A stretch of 64,000 nt of DNA, from positions 39,073 to 103,072 of the forward strand of contig JBBQZQ010000009.1 of assembly GCA_038207565.1 (NCBI GenBank), written 5' to 3'. The notes beneath the pieces were generated by a model. That model saw only the letters and a list, made by a program, of their open reading frames with translations, did not search any database and was not told the origin of the DNA. The number at the start of each line of letters is the position of its first letter. The stretch's first letter is position 1. Shown here piece after piece: positions 33,543 to 42,436 of this stretch. This DNA comes from JALZAI01 sp038207565 (lineage in GTDB: Bacteria > Actinomycetota > Actinomycetes > Mycobacteriales > Jatrophihabitantaceae). The position numbers and the translations under genes were made by a program.

Positions 33543-35156
33543 CTCGTCCTCGTGATGGCCGTGGTGATCGGCGTGGGCGATCGCAGGTAACGGCTCGCCC
33601 GGCACGGCCTGACCGGCCGGCGCGGCTCTGATGTCATGGCCGACCGAGGTCAGGCACTTGCCGTCGGACAACCGCCACTTCCAACCGTGCATCTGGCAGG
33701 TGAGGACCCCGTCGTCGACGGAGCCGAACCGGGACAGGTCCGCCTTGAGGTGCGGGCAGCGCCGCTGGACGTCCCAGCCGTCCAGCGTGATGGTCTCCGC
33801 GGCCTCGCTGGCATTCTGCTCGGCGAACCAGCCCTCGGCGTAGTTGATCCGCTCCTCCGACAGACACTTGAAGAACAGGTAGACGTACTCGTTGTAGGGA
33901 CCGATGCGCTGTGCGGAGAACCGGCAGGACAGAAACAGCGAGTTGCTCCAGTCCACCTCGTGGTCGGCGATCTGCTGCTCGAGGTAGGCGCGCCGGGTAC
34001 GGAAGAGGTAGCGCACTTTCTCCCCCGCGTAGGCCCGGACGTCGCGGGCCGCGAAGTCGATGAGAATGTCGACGTCGCCGCGCTCGGCGTCCTCGCAGGT
34101 CAGGCGCACGCCACCGTCGATGCCACCGGCGATGTGATCGGCTTCGCCCAGCAGCGGCGTGAACCACTCCTGCAGCCCGGCGAGGACGTCGATCTCCGGA
34201 TGCGCCCAGCAAGCCTTCGCAGCCTCGACCTCGGGCATGCGGCGGGCCTGCATGTCCTTCAGGTAGGCGGTCTTGGTCTCGATCGAGGCGAAGATGGTCG
34301 CCGGGTCGTAGGGGTGCTCGACCGGACAGTCCGGCTGATCCAGCATCGCCACCGAACCCGGCAGCAGCAGCCGCCCCTCGCCGTGGGCATGTGCGCGCAA
34401 GTAGTCGAGGTAGACCGTCTGGTCGGGGAAGATGTTGGCCTCGTCGCCAAAGATGTCGTTGAAGCCCCACAGCTCCTCGTCGAGAAAGCACGGCGGTCCC
34501 GCGGTCGGAAAAACGAACCGCGCGCCGAGCTCGTCGATGTAGCGCATGGTGCGGTCGAACTGCCGCTCGCGCTTGGCCTTGCCCAGTGCTTGCTTGGCGC
34601 GCTCGGGCAGCTCGTAGACCATGGGGAACCAGATGGCGCCGGAGAACTGGATCAGGTACCCGTCGACTGGGCCCAGCTCGGTGAAGGCGTCCAGTTCCGA
34701 GGGACGGGCGTCGTTCTGGTTCAGCACGCGATGGCGCCCGTCGTAGACCCACAGCGACGAGTCGCCGATCGGGCCGTCGGTCGGCGAGACCAACGACTGG
34801 ATCATCACCTGCAACCCGTCGACATCGACCGGTTCGCCGTTCTGCGGCTTCACGAAGGAGGTGAAGCCGCAGTCGCGCAGCGCGTCCTCGAGTTCGGTGG
34901 TCGGGAAGTCGGGCAATAGCACCGTCGTCTTCTTGTCGACGTGCTTTCGCAGATTCTCCGGGTCGAAGTGGTCTTTGTGCAGGTGCGAGACGAACAGGTA
35001 GTCGGCGCGGCCGAACACGTCCCAATCGAGTTGCGAGTTGTCCGGGAACGGGAACCAGGAGCCGAAGTAGGCGGGATTGACCCACGGGTCGGTCAGGATC
35101 GAGCCGTGCGCGGTCTCGATGAGCACGCTGGCATGGCCCAGTCCGGTGATGCGCAT
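33528..35156 (-). CDS. Metallo-beta-lactamase-fold hydrolase fused to a Rieske domain
   Basis: The 542-residue protein begins with an MBL fold: GHASVLIETAHGSILTDPWVNP, then SHLHKDHFD (His58, His60, Asp62, His63). The middle resembles CMP-N-acetylneuraminate hydroxylase and UlaG-like proteins. A Rieske [2Fe-2S] cluster site is at the C terminus: CPHLK (Cys467, His469) and CQMHG (Cys487, His490), with 17 residues between. A His-rich tail (HADHHGHHEDE) follows. The likely role is an iron-dependent hydroxylation or hydrolysis; the substrate is unknown. It converges with and overlaps the methyltransferase gene. Confidence 0.85.
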   Translation of the reverse strand: MRITGLGHASVLIETAHGSILTDPWVNPAYFGSWFPFPDNSQLDWDVFGRADYLFVSHLHKDHFDPENLRKHVDKKTTVLLPDFPTTELEDALRDCGFTSFVKPQNGEPVDVDGLQVMIQSLVSPTDGPIGDSSLWVYDGRHRVLNQNDARPSELDAFTELGPVDGYLIQFSGAIWFPMVYELPERAKQALGKAKRERQFDRTMRYIDELGARFVFPTAGPPCFLDEELWGFNDIFGDEANIFPDQTVYLDYLRAHAHGEGRLLLPGSVAMLDQPDCPVEHPYDPATIFASIETKTAYLKDMQARRMPEVEAAKACWAHPEIDVLAGLQEWFTPLLGEADHIAGGIDGGVRLTCEDAERGDVDILIDFAARDVRAYAGEKVRYLFRTRRAYLEQQIADHEVDWSNSLFLSCRFSAQRIGPYNEYVYLFFKCLSEERINYAEGWFAEQNASEAAETITLDGWDVQRRCPHLKADLSRFGSVDDGVLTCQMHGWKWRLSDGKCLTSVGHDIRAAPAGQAVPGEPLPAIAHADHHGHHEDESVRN

Positions 35157-35199
35157 GCCCCCACGGTATCCAGCGCCGCGGAGGTGCCAGAATGAGCCG

Positions 35200-35475
35200 G
35201 TGGCCGTGAACCCGCACAGCGAAAACGCTCACGGCGTGCCGGAGGCGCCCCCGGGCGAGCATCCGCACGACGATCCCCAGGACTGGGGCTGGCACGCCGA
35301 GTTCGGGCGATCCGCCCGCGTCGCGGGATGGGTCGTCGCGATCATCCTCGTGGTGATGATCACCGCTACGCACTACAACCAGTCCGGTTCGTTGTGGTTG
35401 ATCATCTTCGCCGTCGGCCTGATCGCGATCCTGATCTGGGACGTGCAGCGGCGCAAGAGCGCCTGGCGCAAGTAA
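35200..35475 (+). CDS. DUF2631 domain membrane protein
   Basis: The 91-residue protein has a hydrophilic, His-rich first half ending in QDWGWHAEFGRSARVAGW, the DUF2631 signature, followed by two hydrophobic helices (VVAIILVVMITATHY and LWLIIFAVGLIAILIWDV) and a basic tail RRKSAWRK. It is probably a two-helix inner-membrane protein of unknown function, common in actinobacteria. The start is GTG at 35200 (a second GTG at 35206 is possible). It is divergent from the MBL-Rieske gene, 43 bp apart. Confidence 0.8.
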   Translation: MAVNPHSENAHGVPEAPPGEHPHDDPQDWGWHAEFGRSARVAGWVVAIILVVMITATHYNQSGSLWLIIFAVGLIAILIWDVQRRKSAWRK

Positions 35476-35606
35476 CGCACTCGCGACTCCCTCCCGATAC
35501 CACCGGCGTTTCTGGCTGCGGCGGTTCCTCACCCGGCCGATGGACCGCTAGGTTCAGCACGCTCGATCGACCTGGGGTGTGACTGACGAAGCGCGGGGTA
35601 GAGGAC

Positions 35607-37292
35607 ATGACGGCAGATCGCTACGACTTCGTGGTCGTCGGTGGCGGGTCGGCCGGGTGCGCGCTCGCCAATCGACTCTCCGCCGATCCGGCGAACCGGG
35701 TCCTCGTCCTCGAGGCGGGCCGGCGCGATTCCCTGTGGGACGTGTTCATCCACATGCCTGCGGCGTTGACCTTTCCGATCGGCAGCCGCTTCTACGACTG
35801 GAAGTACGAGTCCGAGCCCGAGCCGTACATGAACGGCCGGCGCATCTACCACGCCCGCGGCAAGGTGCTCGGGGGGTCCAGCAGCATCAACGGGATGATC
35901 TTCCAGCGGGGCAATCCGATGGACTACGAGCGCTGGGGCGCCGATCCGGGGATGCGAACCTGGGACTTCGCGCACTGCCTGCCCTACTTCCGCAAGATGG
36001 AGGACTGCCTGGCGGCCGCCGCGGACGACGACTTCCGCGGTCACGGCGGCCCGCTCACCCTCGAGCGCGGTCCTGCGACCAACCCGCTCTTCCAGGCGTT
36101 CTTCGACGCGACGGTCCAGGCCGGACATCCGCGCACCGACGACGTGAACGGCTATCGGCAGGAGGGTTTCGCGGCCTTCGACCGCAACATCAAGCGGGGA
36201 CGGCGGTGGTCGGCCGCGCGCGCCTACCTCCACCCGGTGCTGGGCCGGCCCAATCTCGACCTGGTCACCGGCGCCCTGGTCACCGGCGTGACCTTCGACG
36301 GCATGCGCGCCACGGGCGTCGAGTACGAGCGCGGCAGGAAACGGCTGGCGGCCGAGGCGGACACCGTGATCCTGTGCGGCGGGGCCATCAACACCCCGCA
36401 GCTGCTGCAGCTCTCCGGAATCGGCAACGCCGGCGAACTGGCGTCCCTCGGCATCGACGTCCGGCACGATCTGCCCGGCGTCGGCGAGAACCTGCAGGAC
36501 CATCTCGAGGTCTACATCCAGTACACGTGCACCCAACCGGTGTCCATGCAGAAGTACCTGAAGCTGCGCTACCGCCCGCTGATCGGCGCGCAGTGGCTGT
36601 TCGCGCGGCGCGGGCCCGGCGCCACGAACCACTTCGAGGGCGGCGGGTTCGCGCGGAGCAACGACGAGGTCGCGTACCCCAACCTGATGTTCCACTTCCT
36701 GCCGATCGCCGTACGCTACGACGGATCCGCACCGGCGTCCGGCGACGGGTATCAGGTGCACATCGGCCCGATGTACTCCGACGCGCGCGGCTCGGTGAAG
36801 ATCACCGGCCGCGATCCGCATGCCCACCCGGCGCTGCGATTCAACTACCTCTCGACCGAGCAGGACCGTCGCGAGTGGGTCGAGGCGGTCCGCGTCGCCC
36901 GGACCATCCTCGGCCAGGCGGCGATGGCTCCCTTCAACGGCGGTGAGACCTCGCCGGGCCCGTCCGTCGACACCGAGCAAGAGATCCTCGAGTGGGTGGC
37001 CAAGGACGGCGAGACCGCGCTGCATCCCTCGTGCACAGCCAAGATGGGTACCGACGACCTCGCAGTCGTGGACCCGATGACCATGGGCGTGCACGGCCTG
37101 GACGGCCTGAAGGTCGTAGACGCATCGGTCATGCCCTACGTGCCCAACGGCAACATCTATGCCCCCGTCATGATGGCCGCCGAGAAGGCGGCCGACCTGA
37201 TCCTGGGCAACACCCCGCTCGCGCCGGTGGCCGCCGAGTTCTACCGCCACCAGCGGCGCGAACCCGCCGAGCCGGGTGACGGCACGCCATGA
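35607..37292 (+). CDS. betA: GMC oxidoreductase, choline dehydrogenase-like
   Basis: The 561-residue flavoprotein starts with the FAD dinucleotide motif FVVVGGGSAGCALANRLS and continues with the BetA-like string HMPAALTFPIGSRFYDWKYE, GKVLGGSSSINGMIF and RGNPMDYERWG. The C-terminal GMC motif holds the active-site His in ALHPSCTAKMG and NGNIYAPVMMAAEKAADLI. Choline dehydrogenase oxidises choline to betaine aldehyde. Overlap with the next gene (an aldehyde dehydrogenase) supports a choline-to-betaine operon, but other alcohols cannot be excluded. The ATG at 35607 follows a weak GAGG site. Confidence 0.88.
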   Translation: MTADRYDFVVVGGGSAGCALANRLSADPANRVLVLEAGRRDSLWDVFIHMPAALTFPIGSRFYDWKYESEPEPYMNGRRIYHARGKVLGGSSSINGMIFQRGNPMDYERWGADPGMRTWDFAHCLPYFRKMEDCLAAAADDDFRGHGGPLTLERGPATNPLFQAFFDATVQAGHPRTDDVNGYRQEGFAAFDRNIKRGRRWSAARAYLHPVLGRPNLDLVTGALVTGVTFDGMRATGVEYERGRKRLAAEADTVILCGGAINTPQLLQLSGIGNAGELASLGIDVRHDLPGVGENLQDHLEVYIQYTCTQPVSMQKYLKLRYRPLIGAQWLFARRGPGATNHFEGGGFARSNDEVAYPNLMFHFLPIAVRYDGSAPASGDGYQVHIGPMYSDARGSVKITGRDPHAHPALRFNYLSTEQDRREWVEAVRVARTILGQAAMAPFNGGETSPGPSVDTEQEILEWVAKDGETALHPSCTAKMGTDDLAVVDPMTMGVHGLDGLKVVDASVMPYVPNGNIYAPVMMAAEKAADLILGNTPLAPVAAEFYRHQRREPAEPGDGTP

Positions 37293-38756
37293 GCGAGCTC
37301 TACATCGCGGGGACGTGGCGGGCGGCAAGCGACGGCGGAGTCCGCGAGATCCATTGCCCGGCCGATGGCGAGCTGGTCGCGACCGTCGCCGAGGCGACCG
37401 CGGACGACACTGGCGCAGCTGTCGCCGCCGCACGCGCCGCCTTCGACTCCGGCCGGTGGCCGGGCACGCCGGAGGGAGAACGGGCCCAGCTGCTCTTCGA
37501 TGTCGCCGACGTCATCGAGCGTGACAGCAAGGTCTTCGCCCGGACCGAATCACTCGACACCGGCAAGCGGCTGATCGAAGCCGAGTACGACATGGCGGAC
37601 GTGATTGCGTGCATTCGCTACTACGCGGGCATCGGCGGCACCGCGGCCGGGCGGGTTGTCGACACCGGACGCCGGGACGCGATCAGCCGCATCGTCCACG
37701 AACCCGTCGGTGTCTGCGCGCTCATTACGCCGTGGAACTACCCACTGCTGCAGGCATCGTGGAAATTTGCGCCCGCCCTACTGGCGGGCAACACCTTCGT
37801 CCTGAAACCGAGCGAACTGACCCCGTCGACGGCGATCCTGCTGATGAAGGCCTTCGACGAAGTCGGCCTGCCCGCCGGTGTGGCCAATCTGATCCTCGGC
37901 GCGGGGCCGGTCGCCGGGGCACCTCTCGGTTCATCCCGACGTGGACATGGTGTCGTTCACCGGTGGCGTCGAGACCGGGCGCTCGATCGCCGCGTCAGCA
38001 GCCGGAACGGTCAAGCGCGTCGCACTCGAACTCGGCGGCAAGAATCCCAACGTGGTCTTCGCCGACGCCGACCTCGAGACCGCGATCGACTTCGCACTGA
38101 CCGCGGTGTTCCTCGACTCCGGGCAGGTCTGCTCCGCCGGCGCGCGCCTGGTGATCGAGCAGTCCGTGCACGACCGGTTCGTCGACGAATTCGTGCAGCG
38201 GGCGGAGCGCATCACGCTCGGCGGCCCGTTCGACCCGGCCGCCGAGACCGGGCCGCTGATCTCGGCGGCGCACCGCGACAAGGTCGAGGCCTATGTCGCA
38301 GCCGGGATCGCCGCCGGAGCGGTGCTGCGCTGTGGCGGCACACGTCCGTCCGAACCCGAGCTCGCAGCGGGTCACTACTACCGGCCGACGATCCTCGACG
38401 AATGCCACGGCACCATGTCGGTCGTGCAGCAGGAGTCCTTCGGTCCGGTGCTGACGGTCGAGACGTTCCGCGACGAGGATGAGGCGGTGCGCATCGCCAA
38501 CGACACGCAGTACGGATTGGCGGGGGCGGTCTGGACGCAGGACGCCGGCAAGGGCCAGCGGGTGGCCGGGCAGCCGAGGCACGGAACCGTGTGGATCAAC
38601 GACTACCACCCGTATGTCCCGCAGGCCGAATGGGGCGGGTTCAAGCGCTCGGGCAACGGCCGCGAACTCGGCCCCACCGGCCTCGACGAGTACCGCGAGA
38701 TCAAGCACATCTGGCACAACATCGACCCACGACCGCAGTACTGGTTCCCCCGTTAA
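37289..38756 (+). pseudogene. betB: Betaine-aldehyde-type dehydrogenase with a frameshift
   Basis: Aldehyde dehydrogenase signatures are split over two frames. The first covers YIAGTWRAA to ILGAGPVAG, with TPWNYPLLQASWKFAPALLAGN. The second covers VHPDVDMVSFTGGVETG, ELGGKNPNVVFADADLE, SGQVCSAGARLVIE (catalytic Cys) and QESFGPVLTVE to the end. A single extra base in the GGGG run at 37916-37919 explains the break; with one G removed the protein reads through in the family pattern GHLSVHPDVD. The start overlaps the betA stop (ATGA). Either a sequencing error or a recent inactivation. It would oxidise betaine aldehyde or an aminoaldehyde. Confidence 0.85.
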
Positions 38757-38778
38757 CTCATCACGCTCGGAGGCTGCA

Positions 38779-40338
38779 GTGACCGAACTACGTACCGATT
38801 CCCATGACCTGGCCAAGTTCGGTTACAAGCAGGAGTTGGATCGGACGCTGGGCAAGTTCTCCGCCTTCGCCGCCGGCTTCAGCTACGTGTCGATCCTGAC
38901 CGGCGTGTTCCAGCTCTTCGGCTTCGGCTTCCTCTCCGGAGGACCGGCGTTCTGGTGGACCTGGCCGATCGTGTTCACCGGGCAGTTTCTCGTGGCGTTG
39001 TGCTTCGCCGAACTGGCCGGCCAGTTCCCGCTGGCCGGCAGCGTGTACCAGTGGTCCAAGCAGGTGGCGCGCCCGCTCACGTCCTGGTTGGCGGGCTGGA
39101 TCATCCTGACCGGCTCGGTCGTCACCGTCGCCGCAGTCGCCGTCGCATACCAGGTGATCCTCCCGCAGATTTCGGACACCTTCGAGATCGTGGGCAGCAA
39201 AGCCGACATCGGGCTCTACACCACACCCGGCGGGGCGAAGAACGCCGTGGTGCTCGCGCTGCTGCTCGTCCTGTTCACCACGATCATCAACATGATCGGC
39301 GTCAAGGTGATGGCCATCATCAACAACGTGGGCGTGCTGATCGAGCTCATCGGCGCCTCGCTGCTGGTCATATTCCTGGCCTTCCACATCGAGCGCGGCC
39401 CCGGCGTCATCACGCACACGAACAACACCGGCGCGGGCGTGACGTTTGGCTACTTCGGCGCATTCCTTATCGCTGCCCTGACGAGTTGCTACATCTTCTA
39501 CGGCTTCGACACCGCCGGCTCGCTGGCCGAGGAAACGACGAATCCCCGCAAGTTCGCACCGACGGGAATCCTGCGAGCCATCATCGCAGCGGCCATCATC
39601 GGCGGCCTGCTGATCCTCGTCGCGTTGATGGCGATGCCCAACATCTTCGACCCGAAGCAGATCGAGGCGATCGGCGCGCAGGGCCTGCCCTACATCGTCA
39701 AGACCGTGCTGGGCAACGGGCTCGGTGACGTCTTCCTGGTCTGCTCGGCCGTTGCCATCACGGTGTGCGCGCTGGCCGTGCACACCGCCGGCATCCGGAT
39801 CATGTTCACGATGGCCCGCGACGGCCGGCTGCCGTTCGGCTCGACCGTGGCGCGGGTCTCCGGCAGGTCGCGTACGCCGATCGTTCCCGCACTCGTGATC
39901 GGCTTCCTGACCGTCGCGCTGCTGCTGGTCAACATCGGCAACCAGCGCGTGTTCTACGTGCTGACGTCAGTGGCGATCATCATGTTCTACCTCGCCTACC
40001 TCTGCGTCACCGGGCCGCTGCTGCTCAAGCGGTTGCGCCGCGAATGGCCGCGCCGGGATCACGGCCCGTACTTCTCCCTCGGCAAGGCCGGGATCGCAGT
40101 GAACCTGATCGCGGTCGTCTACCAGATCGCCGTCGTGATCAACCTGGCGTGGCCACGCGTCGCGGTGTACGGCGCGGACCACTGGTACTTCCAGTGGGGG
40201 GCCTTCGTCTTCATCGGGATCATCGCGGCTTTGGGCGCGGGGTACTACTTCAGCGCGCAGCACGGGCGACCGAGCGAGGTGCTCGCCGAGCACCGCGCGC
40301 TGCCCGACGGCGAGAACGCCCCGGCGGGACAGGCCTGA
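38779..40338 (+). CDS. APC-superfamily amino acid/amine permease
   Basis: The 519-residue membrane protein has about 12 hydrophobic helices and the APC pattern: ELDRTLGKFSAFAAGFSYVSILTG at the start (GFSYVSILTGVF is the first helix), AELAGQFPLAGSVYQWSKQ in helix 3, and FYGFDTAGSLAEETTNPRKFAP around helix 6-7. It is most like permeases for amino acids, choline or polyamines in actinobacteria. The GTG start at 38779 is 22 nt past the aldehyde dehydrogenase stop. Together with the preceding two genes it suggests uptake and oxidation of an amine substrate. Confidence 0.88.
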   Translation: MTELRTDSHDLAKFGYKQELDRTLGKFSAFAAGFSYVSILTGVFQLFGFGFLSGGPAFWWTWPIVFTGQFLVALCFAELAGQFPLAGSVYQWSKQVARPLTSWLAGWIILTGSVVTVAAVAVAYQVILPQISDTFEIVGSKADIGLYTTPGGAKNAVVLALLLVLFTTIINMIGVKVMAIINNVGVLIELIGASLLVIFLAFHIERGPGVITHTNNTGAGVTFGYFGAFLIAALTSCYIFYGFDTAGSLAEETTNPRKFAPTGILRAIIAAAIIGGLLILVALMAMPNIFDPKQIEAIGAQGLPYIVKTVLGNGLGDVFLVCSAVAITVCALAVHTAGIRIMFTMARDGRLPFGSTVARVSGRSRTPIVPALVIGFLTVALLLVNIGNQRVFYVLTSVAIIMFYLAYLCVTGPLLLKRLRREWPRRDHGPYFSLGKAGIAVNLIAVVYQIAVVINLAWPRVAVYGADHWYFQWGAFVFIGIIAALGAGYYFSAQHGRPSEVLAEHRALPDGENAPAGQA

Positions 40339-40354
40339 AGAACCGGGACGCGCC

Positions 40355-41305
40355 TTACTTCGCTGCGGTCCGCTCGCGCTGCTTGTCCCGCTTGTCGACG
40401 AAACGGCAGGCCTGCTCGTCCAGACCGGCCATGAACTGCGAAAGCTCGTCGCGGGCGGCCTCGCCTTCGGGACCGAAGTCCTCGCGGCTGAAGACCTTCC
40501 AGAAGCGCAGGACGGGCGAGATGACATCGTCGTGGTGCAGCCGCAGGTCGTAGATGCCGGCCTTGGCCATCACCACCGAGTTGCGGTTGAAGCCGGGCAT
40601 GCCGACGCCAGGCATCTGGAAGCCGACGACCTCGTCACGGATCGCCGCCATCGTAGCGTCGGGCGCGCGATCCAGCGCGGCAGCGACCAGGTTGCGGTAG
40701 AAGACCATGTGCAGGTTCTCGTCGGTGGCGATGCGCGTCAGCAGCTGCTCGGCGAGCGGGCACCCCGTCGCCGCACCGGTGTTGCGGTGTGACACGCGCG
40801 TCGCGAGTTCCTGGAACGAGACGTAGGCGACGGCCTGCAGCGCGGTCTTGTTCCCCGAGTCGTAACCGTGCTGCATGTGCGCCATGCGCAGCCGCTCCAG
40901 CTCGACCGGGTCGACACCGCGGGTGACGACGAGGTAGTCGCGCAGCGCGATGCCGTGGCGGCCCTCCTCGGCGGTCCAGCGCCCGACCCATTCGCCCCAC
41001 GCACCGTCGCGTCCGAAGCGGGTCGCGATCTCGCGGTGGTAGGAGGGCAGGTTGTCCTCGGTCAACAGGTTGACCGTCATCGCCGTCTTGGCGACCGGGT
41101 CCAGCGGCGAGTCCTCGGGCTTCCAGTCCTCGCCACCGAGGAACGCGAAGTCGCGGCCCTGGCTCCACGGCACGTAGTCGTGCGGGTGCCATTCTTTGGC
41201 CATATTCAGGTGGCGATCGAGATTCTCGGCCACCACCGGCTCCAGCTCGTGAAGTAGGCGGGCTTCAGTGCCCTCGGCGGTGTCGGCAGATTCAAGCACA
41301 GTCAT
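40355..41305 (-). CDS. Acyl-ACP desaturase (diiron)
   Basis: The 316-residue enzyme resembles plant and mycobacterial acyl-ACP desaturases that put a double bond in fatty acyl chains. Diiron ligands are visible in TAEEGRHGIALRDYLVV (E-E-x-R-H) and ATDENLHMVFYR (D-E-x-x-H), with LTEDNLPSYHREI and QELATRVSHRNTG between. The C-terminal helix RDELSQFMAGLDEQACRF is typical. It converges with the permease gene (16 bp apart) and is not clearly part of the amine catabolic block. Membrane fluidity adjustment is the likely role. Confidence 0.9.
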   Translation of the reverse strand: MTVLESADTAEGTEARLLHELEPVVAENLDRHLNMAKEWHPHDYVPWSQGRDFAFLGGEDWKPEDSPLDPVAKTAMTVNLLTEDNLPSYHREIATRFGRDGAWGEWVGRWTAEEGRHGIALRDYLVVTRGVDPVELERLRMAHMQHGYDSGNKTALQAVAYVSFQELATRVSHRNTGAATGCPLAEQLLTRIATDENLHMVFYRNLVAAALDRAPDATMAAIRDEVVGFQMPGVGMPGFNRNSVVMAKAGIYDLRLHHDDVISPVLRFWKVFSREDFGPEGEAARDELSQFMAGLDEQACRFVDKRDKQRERTAAK

Positions 41306-41413
41306 GGCGCAGGCTCCATCCGGGTCGGCGTCGGCTTACACAACCTACGGTAGCGTAACTTCGCGGTCCGACGAGCCAGAACGGGTCGTCGGCTGCTTAC
41401 CCGGCGGTGGCTG

Positions 41414-42427
41414 TCAGCGGCCCCGCAATAGCGGCCGGCGAGGGTCCCAGGTGGTCCCGTCGGCGGCATCGCGGCGTCGCCTGGCGATCCCGGTCACAGT
41501 CTCGAGCACGACCCGGTTCGCCAGGAAAGACGTGACCTCCGCGTGGTCGTAGGGGGGTGACACCTCCACCACGTCCACGCCGACGACGGGGAGTTCGTAG
41601 GCTATCCGGCGAACCGAATCGAGCAACTCCCGCGCCGTCAAGCCCCCCGGTTCGGGAGTCCCCGTACCGGGCGCGTGACCTGGGTCGCACACGTCTATGT
41701 CGACCGACAGGAACACCCCGTCGCAGTCGTCGGTGGCGATCCCGAACGCCTCGGTCAGGCACTCCGGCAGCCCGCGTGCGCCGATCTCGCTCATCTCGTA
41801 GGACCGCATCCGCTGCTCGGCCATCCATTGCAACGTCTCCGGCGGCGGCCAGTACCCGCGCAGTCCGATCTGCAGGAAACGGTCGCCGCGCAGTGCGCCG
41901 GACTCGATCAGGCGCCGCATCGGCTGCCCGTGCCCGATCAGGGAGCCGAACTCGATGTTGCCGGTGTCGGCGTGCGCGTCGAAATGAATCATCGACACGC
42001 GGCCCTGCCCGAGATGCTGCGCGACGCCGGCGGCGTCCGGCCAGGCGATGGTGTGGTCGCCACCGAGGACGAGCGGGATGGCGCCGTGTGAGCTCACCTC
42101 GTACACCGCGGCCTGCAGATCGCGGACCGAGCGTTCGGCGTCGCCGGAGAACATCTCCACATCGCCCGCGTCATACACCTTCAGGTCCTGCAGGCCGTCC
42201 ACGCGCATCGCCAGCGACGGACGCGACCCGTCGTGCGGCAGGTAGCACGTCTGGCGGATGTACTGCGGTCCGAAGCGCGTGCCCGCGCGGTGCGACGTGC
42301 CGCCGTCGAACGGAGCGCCGAGGATGACCACGTCAGCGTCCGCGTAGCTGGACGCGTCGGCCCAGTCGCAGCGGTCGATGCCGAGGAAGGTGATGTCCGG
42401 GCCGAACTGGGCTCCGTATCTGACCAT
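41414..42427 (-). CDS. speB: Agmatinase-like ureohydrolase
   Basis: Agmatinase hydrolyses agmatine to putrescine and urea with a Mn2+ pair. The 337-residue protein has GAPFDGGTSHRAGTRFGP, LGGDHTIAWP (His), SMIHFDAHADT (DAHAD) and the second metal site SVDIDVCDPGHAPGTGTPEPG, all family hallmarks. Related guanidino-acid hydrolases cannot be excluded from sequence alone. The gene lies downstream of a saccharopine dehydrogenase-like gene (9 nt), an FAD oxidase and a polyamine-type importer on the same strand, which favours a polyamine-related substrate. It is the last gene of that unit before the desaturase. Confidence 0.88.
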   Translation of the reverse strand: MVRYGAQFGPDITFLGIDRCDWADASSYADADVVILGAPFDGGTSHRAGTRFGPQYIRQTCYLPHDGSRPSLAMRVDGLQDLKVYDAGDVEMFSGDAERSVRDLQAAVYEVSSHGAIPLVLGGDHTIAWPDAAGVAQHLGQGRVSMIHFDAHADTGNIEFGSLIGHGQPMRRLIESGALRGDRFLQIGLRGYWPPPETLQWMAEQRMRSYEMSEIGARGLPECLTEAFGIATDDCDGVFLSVDIDVCDPGHAPGTGTPEPGGLTARELLDSVRRIAYELPVVGVDVVEVSPPYDHAEVTSFLANRVVLETVTGIARRRRDAADGTTWDPRRPLLRGR

Positions 42428-42436
42428 GGGGCGAAC

